A program made the translations under genes and the position numbers. The notes below the pieces were generated by a model. That model worked only from the letters and a program-made list of their open reading frames with translations, was not told the origin of the DNA and ran no database searches. Source: Bactericera cockerelli (lineage: Eukaryota; Arthropoda; Insecta; Hemiptera; Triozidae). From it: a DNA stretch of 64,000 nt. Positions 54,241 through 64,000 of the stretch are shown here, in pieces. Numbering within the stretch: position 1 is the stretch's first letter; every line of letters begins with the position of its first letter. The DNA is taken from contig CM044958.1 of NCBI GenBank assembly GCA_024516035.1, forward strand, positions 49,992,504 to 50,056,503, written 5' to 3'.

Positions 54241-54335
54241 AGGGCTCCCAGCCAATGCTGGTCTACTCCTTGTTTAGAGTCCCCCAGCCAGACTACTGGT
54301 CTACTCCCTGTTTATAGTCCCCTAGCCCCCATGTA
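54241..54335. repeat. Interspersed repeat R3, second copy
   Basis: cagccaatgctggtctactc, cttgtttagagtcccccagc and a second ctggtctactccctgtttat. Same tandem layout as 33595-33700. Confidence 0.7.
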
Positions 54336-54882
54336 ATTATTTTAGAGAAAAAAAAGTCAGAATCAATTCTGGGGGACTTGCCAAGACTTGAAAATAATCT
54401 CACATCAATTTCCCCAAAAAAAAAAAAAAACAAAAACAAAACAAAAACTGGGAGAAAATTATGGAGATACAAGCAAAATAATAAACTCAATGTTGAATGC
54501 TGAGTGATACAATATGTTAGGTATTAGGTATTCATATGGGAAATACATGAGAACCATTTTTACTACCATTCAACAAGTTCAAGTTAAATTTTCAAATGAA
54601 AACTTTCCTTTTCAATTGATTTTTTTTTTTTCATTTCTTAAAAAGTTACCTAACATTTATTTCAGTTTTAGAATGTCTTCTAGAATGTCCTTACCACCCT
54701 GTATATCAGAAAAAAAGCGAGAGGTAGGTAATTATTTATTTAGAGTAACCATTATAATGACCATCAATAATTACCTATGGAAAGTACTTATTATTATTAG
54801 GTATTGCTACACATTAGTGCTGTACCCGTGCATACGTTCAAATGTGGTCATGTGGTCAAGGAATGCGTATCTGGATGTAAAA

Positions 54883-55105
54883 CTTGTCACTGGTAGTCAG
54901 GTGGTTAATACGCTAGTCTAGTAATCCAGGTAGCGGGGGGATCTGTTGGTTCGAAACCAGTGCATGAATTTTTCCTCATAAATTTGAGTTTGTGACCATA
55001 TAATAATAAGACTCTAAGGAGTCTAAGGTAACCCTTAAAACCTCTGAGGCAACCCTGTTTAATATGCTTTAAACATTAACCTTACCTGGTATGGTGGTTA
55101 TGTCA
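54883..55105 (+). mobile_element. SINE-A copy with small duplication
   Basis: cactggtagtcaggtggtta, gatctgttggttcgaaacc, atttttcctcataaatttga, ataataagactctaaggag, then a duplicated ctctgagg/aaccct segment, and aaacattaaccttacctgg. Confidence 0.8.
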
Positions 55106-55524
55106 AGTTCATAGCGAATGTCAGGTTGTAACCCGTAGTAATGTATCACACGGTTCCGGGGGATCTCCTACATCTTCTGAAGATAAGTTTTTAGTGGGTA
55201 AAAATCCCTCACCCCAGGGAGTGAGGAAGCTGGGTGTCTTTAGAAGATTTTTCTAACCTCATTAGTAAAAAACAATCTCAAGTTGGGCAAAAGATCAGAG
55301 GGGGAACAGTGTCAATGATTTAGGAAAAAAGACCAACACTTTTGTCTTTTTCTGAAATATTTTACACGTGTCGTAAAAAATAATTGTTGAATTGATTCGA
55401 TTGAAAAAATAAAACTTATGGAAAAACCCGACCCTTCTGTAGTTTCCAAATTTATTAATTTTCTTTTCTCTCTATAATTTTGCGCGAGTTTATTTTTTGA
55501 AATCTCCACTTTCTAATCTTCAAA

Positions 55525-55605
55525 ATGGTAAACTTTTGCTGCGCGTATGGCTGTACCAACCGATATAATAAGAATTCTGAAATACACTTCCAGAAGTATT
55601 TTTGA
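55525..55605 (+). pseudogene. THAP-finger N-terminus fragment
   Basis: Starts MVNFCCAYGCTNRYNKNSEI and ends HFQKYF then TGA. The order M-V-x-x-C, C at +5, a following N-R and an H-F motif about 25 residues in matches the start of the THAP zinc finger (C-x4-C, then the FHxFP region). The second half of the finger (W, C-x2-H, F-x-P) is not seen downstream. THAP proteins bind DNA and include P-element-type transposases, so this is a lone first exon or a transposon remnant. Confidence 0.5.
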
Positions 55606-56545
55606 TTATTCCCAAGGAAACACAATAAATTGAACTTAATTTACTTTTCAATGTATTTTAATCATAGTTTGGGGTATCTAATAGTCATAAAACGATTTAT
55701 AAGCATAATAATATCCAGAAGCTATCATGTTAGAGGATTTTAAGCACCCTCTGGAGTGGTATGAACGTCTTTTTCCATTGTAAAGGTCTCAGGTAGTATA
55801 ATAATAGAGTAAATCCTTCGTAAAAATATCGTGGACTGATAACGATAGCTGATAGTGATAAAAGTAAAATGTAAAAATCAGTTTCAATTGCTATTATATA
55901 AATTTTCCCGCGAAAAAATATCGAAAATGAGAGGCTTAAACATTTGGCAATATTTCGACAATGAAAATATTAAACGACGAAAAAAATACTGAAAAAGGTG
56001 TAGAAAGACCATATAACCGCATTTGTTTCGAGAAGTTTTCATGAAATTGTATGGTTTTATCAGTAATCAAAGACGAAAATCGCTAAAATTACATTGCGAG
56101 CATAGGGAATTCTGTTTTTTTTGCCCTTACGGGCTCACGGCAACGCTGTGAGCCTTGGCTTCAGCTGTGATTTGATTACACAGGGAACATAGGGAGTTGT
56201 TTATCTATTATTTTAAATCTATGTGAAGGCCATGCCTATGAGGAAAAAAATACAATAATTTTGTCATTCCATGGTAACTCATGACCCAGGTCTCAGGTAC
56301 TTGGTGTTTGCATCGGGAAGCAACACGTGTATTTACCTTTCGTGCACGGGAAGTAACTCGGTATCACTACCTGAGTAAAAACTTTCGGAAGGAACTCGTT
56401 AGCGTCCGATCTGACGTTGCAACTGCTCTGATTTTTCCTCGGATGCACAAAATACTAAACTTAAGCAGCTAAAAGGATAATCCCTTTCAGTCGAGCTTAG
56501 CGCGTCCTGAAGGCAGGTAAAGCAGAGATTTAAGATGAGTGACAA
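55606..56545. other. Stretch without a supported gene
   Basis: Contains an inverted repeat around 56125-56165 (cttacgggctcacggcaacg ctgtgagccttgg). The 63-codon frame at 56281-56472 has no recognisable motif. Confidence 0.4.
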
Positions 56546-56547
56546 GC

Positions 56548-57185
56548 GTCCTGAGAATAATCTGGCATAGCTTGGGACGAAGGGAGTGACAGGGAACTGA
56601 GAATAATCTGGCATAGCTTGGGACGGAGGGAGTGACAGGGAACTGAGAATAATCTGAGCATAGCTTGGGACGGAGGGAGTGACAGGGAACTGAGAATACT
56701 CTGGACATAGCTTGGGACGGAGGGAGTGACAGGGAACTGAGGAATAAACTCTGACATAGCTTGGGACGGAGGGAGTGACAGGGAACTGAGAATACTCTGG
56801 CATAGCTTGGGACGGAGGGAGTGACAGGGAACTGAGAATACTCTGGCATAGCTTGGGACGGAGGGAGTGACAGGGAACTGAGAATACTCTGACTATAGCT
56901 TGGGACGGAGGGAGTGACAGGGAACTGAGAATACATCTGGACATAGCTTGGGGACGGAGGGAGTGACAGGGTGAATAACTGAGAATGAACTAATACTCTG
57001 GCATAGCTTGGGACGGAGGGAGTGACAGGGAACTGAGAATACTCTGGCATAGCTTGGGACGGAGGGAGTGACAGGGAACTGAGATTACTCTGGCATAGCT
57101 TGGGGACGGGAACTGGATGGAGTGGACAGGGAACTGAGGAATACTCTGGCATAGCTTGGGACGGAGGGAGTGACAGGGAACTGTG
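56548..57185. repeat. 46-bp tandem repeat, about fourteen copies
   Basis: Unit ctgagaatactctggcatag cttgggacggagggagtgac agggaa. Most copies differ by one- or two-base insertions, which shifts the frame and creates the overlapping minus-strand frames. Two copies near 56985 and 57105 carry longer insertions. Confidence 0.93.
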
Positions 57186-57409
57186 ACTACAAGGTAGAGC
57201 AGAACGCGAGAGGAAGCAAAATATAATTTGAGACGAAATATAGTCGAAAAAAACTCTGGAAATTTCCATCTCTGGAAAAAGAGATAATACGCTAGTTATT
57301 TGTGAAATTATGTCACAATATTTAGTGGAAAGCATCACTAATAATTAAGTGATGCTAAATTAGGGCTGCTACAACAAGAAAAGCGAAATAATAATAACAA
57401 TAATGAAAT

Positions 57410-57525
57410 GATAACTTAAAAAATTATCATATGTATGTTAATCTCAAAGTGATGGCGGGATTATTCAAACTCGCTTCACTAAATCTTTGCTAAAATTGGG
57501 ACTCGAATAGTACGCATGTAAAAAT
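57410..57525 (-). mobile_element. SINE-D fragment
   Basis: aattatcatatgtatgttaa, caaactcgcttcactaaatc, aaaattgggactcgaatagt. The head is truncated. Confidence 0.65.
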
Positions 57526-57640
57526 AAAGTGGCCTGAAGTACTGCGAAAGCAGTTTCGGGACAGAAATACCTTTAAAAAGAAAATCTTGTACAACGCAAT
57601 TTTAGAACGAGGGAGTAAGAAGAGATAGAGTGTAGATATA

Positions 57641-59346
57641 CAGTATGTCTCAGAAGTCCTGGCAATGGCCTCATAACTTTTGAATGGGTACGAATTTTTG
57701 GATTCTGTTTGTTTCTAAGGATAGGAAGTGCCCTATGGCCGATTTACTGGTGATGTCAAAATCCAGGTTCGAACCCCGGAAGTGGCACTTTTTTGATAAA
57801 AATGGCCATTTCTTGAGAAATTTAAATGGGAAGGTATTTTTTTAATTTCATATTATTAAATAACAGGTAAAAATACTGCATTCCTCAAAAAATAAATTTT
57901 CTATTACTATCAGTGGCGGAGCTTCGGTGGTTTCAAACTTAAAAATCTGGTTTTTTGAGACACCCTGTAGCTTTGGTACCGCGGGGTTCAATACAGTCCT
58001 CAATGATTTAAAATGACGAAAAAAGTGTCTTGGAAGTACTGAAATGGATAAAACTCTGATATATCACCTCCATCAGTGCCGGAGGGTTGGATAAGAATGA
58101 CCTATTTTCATGACAATAATCAATTTTATTAGTTGCATTGTCTTGAAGTGAAAAAGGGTTCAATATCAACTTTAGTTTGTGAACAATTGTTAGAATGAAG
58201 ACAAGAACAACAACAACAACAAATAGATATTGATTAGTTGAGTAAAATGTGTACCTACCTACCTACTACATTATTGTTTTCAAACTTCAACTCTTAGTTA
58301 AGTGAAGAGAAACAGATTTATTTATCTATTAACTAGATATCTAATTATCCACATTCATATTAGTTACCTACCTGTTTATTTCCTAATAAGTCTAATAACC
58401 TATGTATCATGAATTTGAGTCAACCTGATTCAGGACCACGCAGGTTCAAAATTAGTTCACTCCTGAGCCTAGGTAGGTACCTACAATATTATTTGATTTA
58501 AAAGTTTACTCTCTTCGATCCTCATGGCATTGCAATGAGTTTCTTCTCCAATGTGTCCCTTTCTAGATTCAGTAATGAGACTGCGGAATCCCCGGGTTCG
58601 ATTCTCGGTGGGAAATATTATAACTCGACTATGTGGTTGGGTGTGTTGGCGGTTCACTCAACCTCATCAAGACAATTGAGTAAATATTTTAATTGAGAAT
58701 AGCAATCAGTGGTGGCATTACAAGTTAAATTAAATTCGAAAGAATGAGGTATAATTACTTATACTAGACTTGTAATGCTGTGATACCCACTAAAGTTGCG
58801 ATTTGGTGATGGTTGTGTGTTTGTATGGTGGATAATTGAAGCCTAGGTAAATAATAGGTAAAATGTGATCTTACAAGTATTATTAACTTTAAACACTTTG
58901 CTCTCCGGCACTGATGGAGGTGACATATCGGAGTTTTATCCATTTCAGTACTTCCAAGACACTTTTTTCGTCATTTTAAATCATTGACGACTGTATTGAG
59001 TCCCGCGGTACCAAAGCTACAGGGTGTCTCAAAAAACCAGATTTTTAAGTTTGAAACCACCAAAGCTCCGCCACTGATAGTAATAGAAAATTTATTTTTT
59101 GAGGAATGCAGTATTTTTACCTGTTAATTAATAATATGAAATTAAAAAAATACCTTCCCATTTAAATTTCTCAAGAAATGGCCATTTTTATCAAAAAAGT
59201 GCCACTTCCGGGGTTCGAACCTGGATTTTGACATCACCAGTAAATCGGCCATAGGGCGTTTTCTATCCTTAGAAACAAACAGAATCCAAAAATTCGTACC
59301 CATTCAAAAGTTATGAGGCCATTGCCAGGACTTCTGAGACATACTG
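57641..59346. mobile_element. Tc1/mariner-type element with 444-bp terminal inverted repeats
   Basis: The left TIR 57641-58084 starts CAGTATGTCTCAGAAGTCC; the right TIR 58903-59346 is its inverted partner. The arms are equal in length and about 95% alike by eye. TA occurs on both sides (57639-57640 and 59347-59348), fitting a TA target duplication. The 818-bp centre has no transposase frame and carries a SINE-like piece. Long-TIR non-autonomous elements of this kind are often called foldback or MITE-like. Confidence 0.88.
58555..58740 (+). mobile_element. tRNA-like SINE fragment inside the long-TIR element
   Basis: ccccgggttcgattctcggt gggaaatattataactcgac has a good B box. It is followed by ggttgggtgtgttggcggtt, cactcaacctcatcaagaca and attgagtaaatattttaatt. 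The A box is not clear. It does not match the other SINE bodies in the window. Confidence 0.5.
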
Positions 59347-59349
59347 TAG

Positions 59350-59458
59350 AGTGGAGAGAGAGAGAAGAGGGATAAAGGGGGGACAGAGAGAAAGAAGAGA
59401 GAGAGAGATAAAGAGAGAGAGAGAGAGAGAAAGAGAGACAGACAGACAGACAGAAGGG
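59350..59458. repeat. (GA)n tract with (ACAG)n end
   Basis: gagaga runs then gacagacagacagacag; it abuts the TA duplication of the long-TIR element. Confidence 0.9.
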
Positions 59459-59759
59459 AACTGACGATAGAATTTGTTAAACTCTGTTTCAATACTTAAT
59501 TAATAAAATTATAAAGTTAAACTCGTCTCTCACAAGGATAATAATTGCTGTAAAAATATATTAAAAGCATATTTTAAAACAAGTTATCTGAAAAAGGTAC
59601 TTTCCAAAGTAAAAAGGCCTGAAATTAAGGCCTGTTTGATATTATGAAAACTGTAACATCTCATTATAAATTCATGAGTTTTTTCCACCAACTGAAGCGA
59701 AGCGATTTCCCTAAAAAATATGATGGAAAAAGAGAAAGAGATAGTAAAGTTGTGGTTAA

Positions 59760-60185
59760 GACATAGAGGATAGACGAAGAAGGGAGGGAGAGAGAGGAAG
59801 GAGGGACAGAGAGAGAGAGGAACAAAGAAAGGGAGCGAGAGTGAGACAGAGGGAAGGAAAATGGAAGTGAGAGAGAAAGGGAAGAGAAGAAAGAGATAGA
59901 GGGAAGAAAGAGAGAGAGAAAAGATGGAGAGGAAGGGGGAGGAAGGGGGAGGAAAAAAGAGTGAAAGAAGGGAGAAATGAGAGAAAAAGAAGGGAGAAAT
60001 GAGAGAAAAAGGGAGGGAGGAAGAAGGAAATAGAGAAAGGAGGAAGAGAGGGTTAGAGGGAGATAATGAAAAATTGTGAGGAAGAAATAGAAGATAGATG
60101 GAGTAGGAAGGGAGAGAGAGGAAGGAGGGGCAGAGAGAGAGGAAGTAAAAGAAAGGAGGGAGAGAGAGGAGGGAAGGGAGAGACA
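59760..60185. repeat. Purine tract
   Basis: agggagagagag/gaaagaag-rich DNA leading into the 21-bp array. Several gggagaaatgagagaaaaag duplications. Confidence 0.9.
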
Positions 60186-60187
60186 GC

Positions 60188-60800
60188 GAAAGAAGGGAGT
60201 TTGAGAGAGAAAGAAGGGAGTTTGAGAGAGAAAGAAGGGAGTTTGAGAGAGAAAGAAGGGAGTTTGAGAGAAAAAGAAGGGAGTTTGAGAGAGAAAGAAG
60301 GGAGTTTGAGAGAGAAAGAAGGGAGTTTGAGAGAGAGAGAAGGGAGTTGGAGAGAGAAAGAAGGGAGTTTGAGAGAGAAAGAAGGGAGTTTGAGAGAGAA
60401 AGAAGGGAGTTTGAGAGAGAAAGAAGGGAGTTTGAGAGAGAAAGAAGGGAGTTTGAGACAGAAAGAAGGGAGTTTGAGAGAGAAAGAAGGGAGTTTGAGA
60501 GAGAAAGAAGGGAGTTTGAGAGAGAGAAGGGAGTTTGAGAGAGAAAGAAGGGAGTTTGAGAGAGAAAGAAGGGAGTTTGAGAGAGAAAGAAGGGAGTTTG
60601 AGAGAGAAAGAAGGGAGTTTGAGAGAGAAAGAAGGGAGTTTGAGAGAGAAAGAAGGGAGTTTGAGAGAGAAAGAAGGGAGTTTGAGAGATAAAGAAGGGA
60701 GTTTGAGAGAGAAAGAAGGGAGTTTGAGAGAGAAAGAAGGGAGATTGAGAGAGAAAGAAGGGAGTTTGAGAGAGAAAGAAGGGAGTTTGAGAGAGACAGG
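60188..60800. repeat. 21-bp tandem repeat, about 29 copies
   Basis: Unit gggagtttgagagagaaaga a, highly homogeneous. As 21 bp is seven codons, both strands are open for 200+ codons (EGSLREK or SLSNSLL heptads). No start context, splice sites or codon bias suggests a gene. Confidence 0.95.
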
Positions 60801-61459
60801 AGGGAGAGAGAGAATATGACGGGAGGGAGAGACATTGTTTTTTTTTTAATAGGAAAAGAATGAGAGGAGGGATGGAGAGGAGAAAACCCTCTATTTACAG
60901 GACAAGAGTTTAATCCTGAAAAATGTCATATTTAATGAGATTATGATTTGAATAAGACTCTCTTCCTTCCTTTCTCTCTCTCTCTCTCTCTCGCCTGATG
61001 AACTAACGGCCTTTGTCATCTGTCTTCTAATCTGTCAAGCCATTCTTTCGAAGAATTTGATCTTGGGGGAGTTAGTTTAATCTAGTTTACTGACAATTTA
61101 GTAATTGGGTTAGTTAGGTAAATTATTTTTAGTTTATCCAGTTTTGCTCCTTATACAAGTCTTGTTCATCTAGGTTTCCTGCTGACACAAGTCTTGTTTA
61201 TCCAGGTTTCCTGCTGACACAAGTCTTATTCATCTAGGTTTACCACTTACAGAATTCCTGTTTATCTAATAAATAATATCTACAAAAAACCTGGTGTAAA
61301 CATCACACGACTTTCCTTATCCCCCAAAAAAGAGTCGAATTCCGCCACTGGTGACTCAACGGTAACAGATAACTAAAAACCAATGCCAAATTCGTAATCA
61401 GCACTTCAAAATCATTGAATTTGATATGTCACAACCCCTATGTAGGATGAATATAAAAA

Positions 61460-61770
61460 AAGTTAGTCAAAGCGGGTCCCCCCCAAATACCGGTAAATTG
61501 GGGCCGAGTTCCAAAAAGTTCAAGATATCAAAAAAATGATCAGAATAGACCCCTATTATTTTTTTAATCTAAGAAAATGTTGTTCTCTAAAAAATTTTGT
61601 ATCTTTAACCAATTTAAAGAAGCGGCGCTTGCGGCTAGCATTTGCGGCCCTGTGGCCGCAGAATGCGGCCGATTTCAACCAAAAGTTTCGTGGTTCGTCT
61701 GGTGTATAAAATTAATTTGTGTACCAAATTTCAAGTTTCTAGCTTTTACCGTTCTTGAGATATCCTGTTT

Positions 61771-61804
<34 letters not shown>

Positions 61805-61934
61805 GCACGGACCAATGGCTGAAAACAACTTTTTTGGTATCCTGAGGCCATGATTCGTCCAGAAATGTGAAAAACTGGGTAGGTCAAATTTTCGACGAAT
61901 ACAATACTTTCCTTATTATAAGATAAGGAAAGTA
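61460..61934 (+). mobile_element. HP2 family, longest copy
   Basis: gcgggtccccccaaatacc, ggggccgagttccaaaaag, gcggcgcttgcggctagca, gcggccctgtggccgcagaa, ttaccgttcttgagatatcc, (ACAG)n at 61775-61803, cctgaggccatgattcgtcc, agaaatgtgaaaaactggg, gacgaatacaatactttcc and the terminal hairpin at 61905-61934 (tactttccttat / ataaggaaagta). Confidence 0.7.
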
Positions 61935-62083
61935 AAAACAGTTCTCAGATGTAAGTGAGGGTTTTGCAACAGCTTAGCCTCTTATGAAGGTGTCACAATT
62001 TTATAATTAATTTCATGAAGGCACATGTGTTCCTCATGTCAAGTTGTAAAGCTTCAGCTTACTCTAGTGACGTGTTTTCTTAA

Positions 62084-62233
62084 CACTTAGACGGCCGGCA
62101 TGGTTTTTCGTGAATTCTCTTGTGGGACCGGCGATAATACGGCTCTCCGACATTGTGTACCACCGGTGGTACACCCGGTCCATTCCGTGCGAACGTGCGT
62201 GTACCACCGGTGGTACACCCGGTCGTCTAAATG
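62084..62233. mobile_element. 150-bp MITE with TTAA duplication, piggyBac-like
   Basis: Flanked by TTAA at 62080-62083 and 62234-62237. TIRs CACTTAGACGGCCGG and its inverted partner CATTTAGACGACCGG. TTAA target sites are typical of piggyBac. The interior has two perfect 18-bp palindromes TGTACCACCGGTGGTACA at 62156-62173 and 62200-62217, each followed by cccggtc. Confidence 0.82.
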
Positions 62234-62274
62234 TTAAGCCTATACATATATAACAAATGGTATTTCTCTGAATC

Positions 62275-62350
62275 AACAAGCGGACTCGTAACCTGGAGGT
62301 CTCTGGTTACAAGTCACAAGTCCGCAACCTTATTGATCAAGTTACTGAGC
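62275..62350. mobile_element. SINE-D heads in inverted arrangement
   Basis: caagcggactcgtaacctgg aggtctctggtt is followed at once by acaagtcacaagtccgcaac cttattgatcaag, giving opposing pieces of the SINE-D head. Confidence 0.5.
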
Positions 62351-62717
62351 TCGCTTCCCTGAAATACCAGGTACCTAAGTAGCACAAAACAGAGTTAGGA
62401 AAAACTCAGCAATAGATTTGAGAATGATCGGAATACAAGGAAAATATGAATGATTGACACGATGGATAAGTTCTGAGCAATAAAAGATATAATTTCTGAC
62501 AGATTTTCTGACATGAGAACTTACGAAATTATTTCAAGTATTTCTAGCAAAAACACATCATACCTTTCAGAAAGAGATACAAATCATGTTTTTATACACG
62601 GTGTCTCTGGAATAGATGCAATATTTCATATTAGAAGCCAAATAAAAATGGCTTAGCACGGGTCCTCTGTATACAAAAAAAAAATATGAAAAATAAAACA
62701 TAATTATGATTTATTTA

Positions 62718-62727
<10 letters not shown>

Positions 62728-62750
<23 letters not shown>

Positions 62751-62752
62751 TT
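62728..62752. repeat. Poly-T run
   Basis: A run of about 25 T; nearby 62640-62690 repeats a phrase (aaaaatggcttagcacgggt cctctgtat) related to 34600. Confidence 0.85.
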
Positions 62753-63079
62753 GGAAAATTAAAGTAATCTTTAGTAATAAAAGAAAGAAAAGAAAAGAAA
62801 AGAGAGTGTCTGGTTGGATTCCAAAACTTTCAGACGATATCGCCTGAAATCCAGACCCTGCTTCAAGTGTTTGCATTGCAAGGATTCTAGCTCTATTACT
62901 TGAGAACATATCATTGCAGAAAATACACGACTTAAGTAACACAGCTGTTCTAGCAAAGATAGAACTCAGAACTTGGAAGATCTGTCAAGAAAGTTGCAGA
63001 TGCAACATTTGCACTTCGCAGACTGACGACATGAGAAGACAAGTTTTCCATTTATGTAAAATATGCTCGCAAAGGTGTA

Positions 63080-63262
63080 TCGTTTTTTTTTTTTTTTTTT
63101 TTTTTACACTTTATTTTTGTTGTTATTGTACAAAACAATGAACAACAACAAATTAATAACAATAAATTAAAAAAAAAAACTTAGAAATACATTCATATGT
63201 ACAAAAAAAAGAACATTATTAATTTTTAATTACAATATTGTTTTGTAATCCGGGGCGAAATT
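63080..63262 (-). mobile_element. SINE-G copy with poly-A end
   Basis: A T-run of 25, acactttatttttgttgtta, acaaaacaatgaacaacaac, aattaataacaataaatt, cttagaaatacattcatatg and ttgttttgtaatccggggcg aaattaatgcc. The reverse head is truncated. Confidence 0.6.
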
Positions 63263-63482
63263 AATGCCTTAGTTGTTATGTTGTTGTTATTGTTGTAGTT
63301 TTTGTTTTTGTTGTTGTTGTAAAAGCATGGGCACAACTTTAGTTTGCTGGTCCTGAAACACATAGGTGCCATTAACCATTTTATGACAAGTGCTTTGTAA
63401 GTATTGACTATTGGAAATAAGCTAGTTGGCTCGTTAGTTGTATAGTGAATAGTCTTACGAGTAAATACTATTAGAAGAACAT

Positions 63483-64000
63483 AAGGCGACAAAGAAATAT
63501 TATATAACAAGAGGAGGACTAAAGAAGGAGAAGTTGGAGTAGACATAAGGAAATAGACGAGTGTTAATATTATTATAGGAAGAGGACTAAAGAAGAGAAG
63601 TTGAGTAGAGACAAGAAATAGGACGAGTGTATAATATTATTATAACAAGGAGGAGGGACTAAAGAAGGAGAAGTTGGAGTAGAACAAGGAAAATAGGACG
63701 AGTGTTAATATTATCATAAGGAAGAGGAGGGACTAAAGAAGGAGAAGTTGGAGTAGAACAAGGAAAATAGGACGAGTGTTAATATTATTATAACAAGGAG
63801 GAGGGACTAAAGAAGGAGAAGTTGGAGTAGACACAAGGAAAATAGGACGAGTGTTAATATTATCATAAGGAAGAGGAGGGACTAAAGAAGGAGAAGTTGG
63901 AGTAGACACAAGGAAAATAGGACGAGTGTTAATATTATATAGGAGGGGACTAAAGAGAAGGATAGTGGGACTAAAGAAGGAAGAAGTTGGAGTAGACACA
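63483..64000. repeat. About 75-bp tandem repeat running off the window
   Basis: ggacgagtgt starts at 63621, 63696, 63770, 63845 and 63920, a 74-75-bp period. Unit: gttaatattattataacaag, gaggagggactaaagaagg, agaagttggagtagacacaa and ggaaaatagg. Copies toward the end are nearly identical. Confidence 0.92.

Noticed and set aside
56487..57338. 283-codon minus-strand frame with SLSLPPSQAM repeats
   Set aside because: It is the translation of the 46-bp minisatellite; unit indels make three overlapping frames, none favoured.
60053..60835. Open frames of 200-260 codons on both strands
   Set aside because: They translate the 21-bp repeat into heptads; being open on both strands follows from the period of seven codons.
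61577..61822. 81-codon frame ending in TDRQTDRQTD
   Set aside because: It reads through the HP2 element and its (ACAG)n microsatellite.

Overview
This window looks like a piece of a large, AT-rich, repeat-choked animal nuclear genome, most probably an arthropod. A hemipteran such as a planthopper would fit the general character, but nothing in the sequence fixes the taxon. No prokaryotic gene organisation is present. The long open frames in tandem repeats and pyrimidine or purine tracts are low-complexity artefacts.

One convincing protein gene was found. It lies on the + strand at 1022-17398 in four coding exons (16+20+67+24 codons), all joined in phase 0 with consensus GT/AG signals. The predicted product is 127 residues with an N-terminal signal peptide, no cysteine in the mature part and several dibasic sites. 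It reads as a secreted, possibly processed, peptide precursor that I do not recognise. Intron 2 is 14,556 bp and holds much of the mobile DNA of the first quarter. Two further open stretches in that intron look coding but cannot be assigned: 2663-2863 and 4730-4969. Smaller coding remnants are two non-LTR reverse-transcriptase tails (9076-9363 on +, 11640-11810 on -) and a THAP-finger-like N-terminus (55525-55605).

The rest is mobile and repetitive DNA. I separated these recurring families, labelled locally. SINE-A, SINE-B, SINE-D, SINE-E and SINE-F have tRNA-like heads, and SINE-G has a weaker one. SINE-C has a 5S rRNA-derived head. Tail-H is a LINE-like 3' tail. DNA elements with resolvable ends are two hAT-like copies with perfect 8-bp target duplications (37893-39857 and 51721-52765), a Tc1/mariner-type element with 444-bp inverted repeats and TA duplication (57641-59346), a 150-bp TTAA-flanked piggyBac-like MITE (62084-62233), two short non-autonomous Helitrons with intact ends and one decayed Helitron-like copy, and pogo-like fragments. 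A further interspersed family (HP) carries a 36-bp palindrome and has a structurally parallel second family (HP2).

Tandem arrays have periods of 22 bp (twice), 150 bp, 64 bp, about 52 bp, 46 bp, 21 bp and about 75 bp. Long CT/GA tracts are frequent at 19.8-20.3, 24.0-26.0, 29.7-32.6, 46.5-47.2 and 59.3-60.8 kb.

The main points to check are the hidden secreted-peptide gene, the central domain shared by the tRNA-headed SINE-B and the 5S-headed SINE-C, the HP/HP2 hairpin families, and several near-perfect hairpins.
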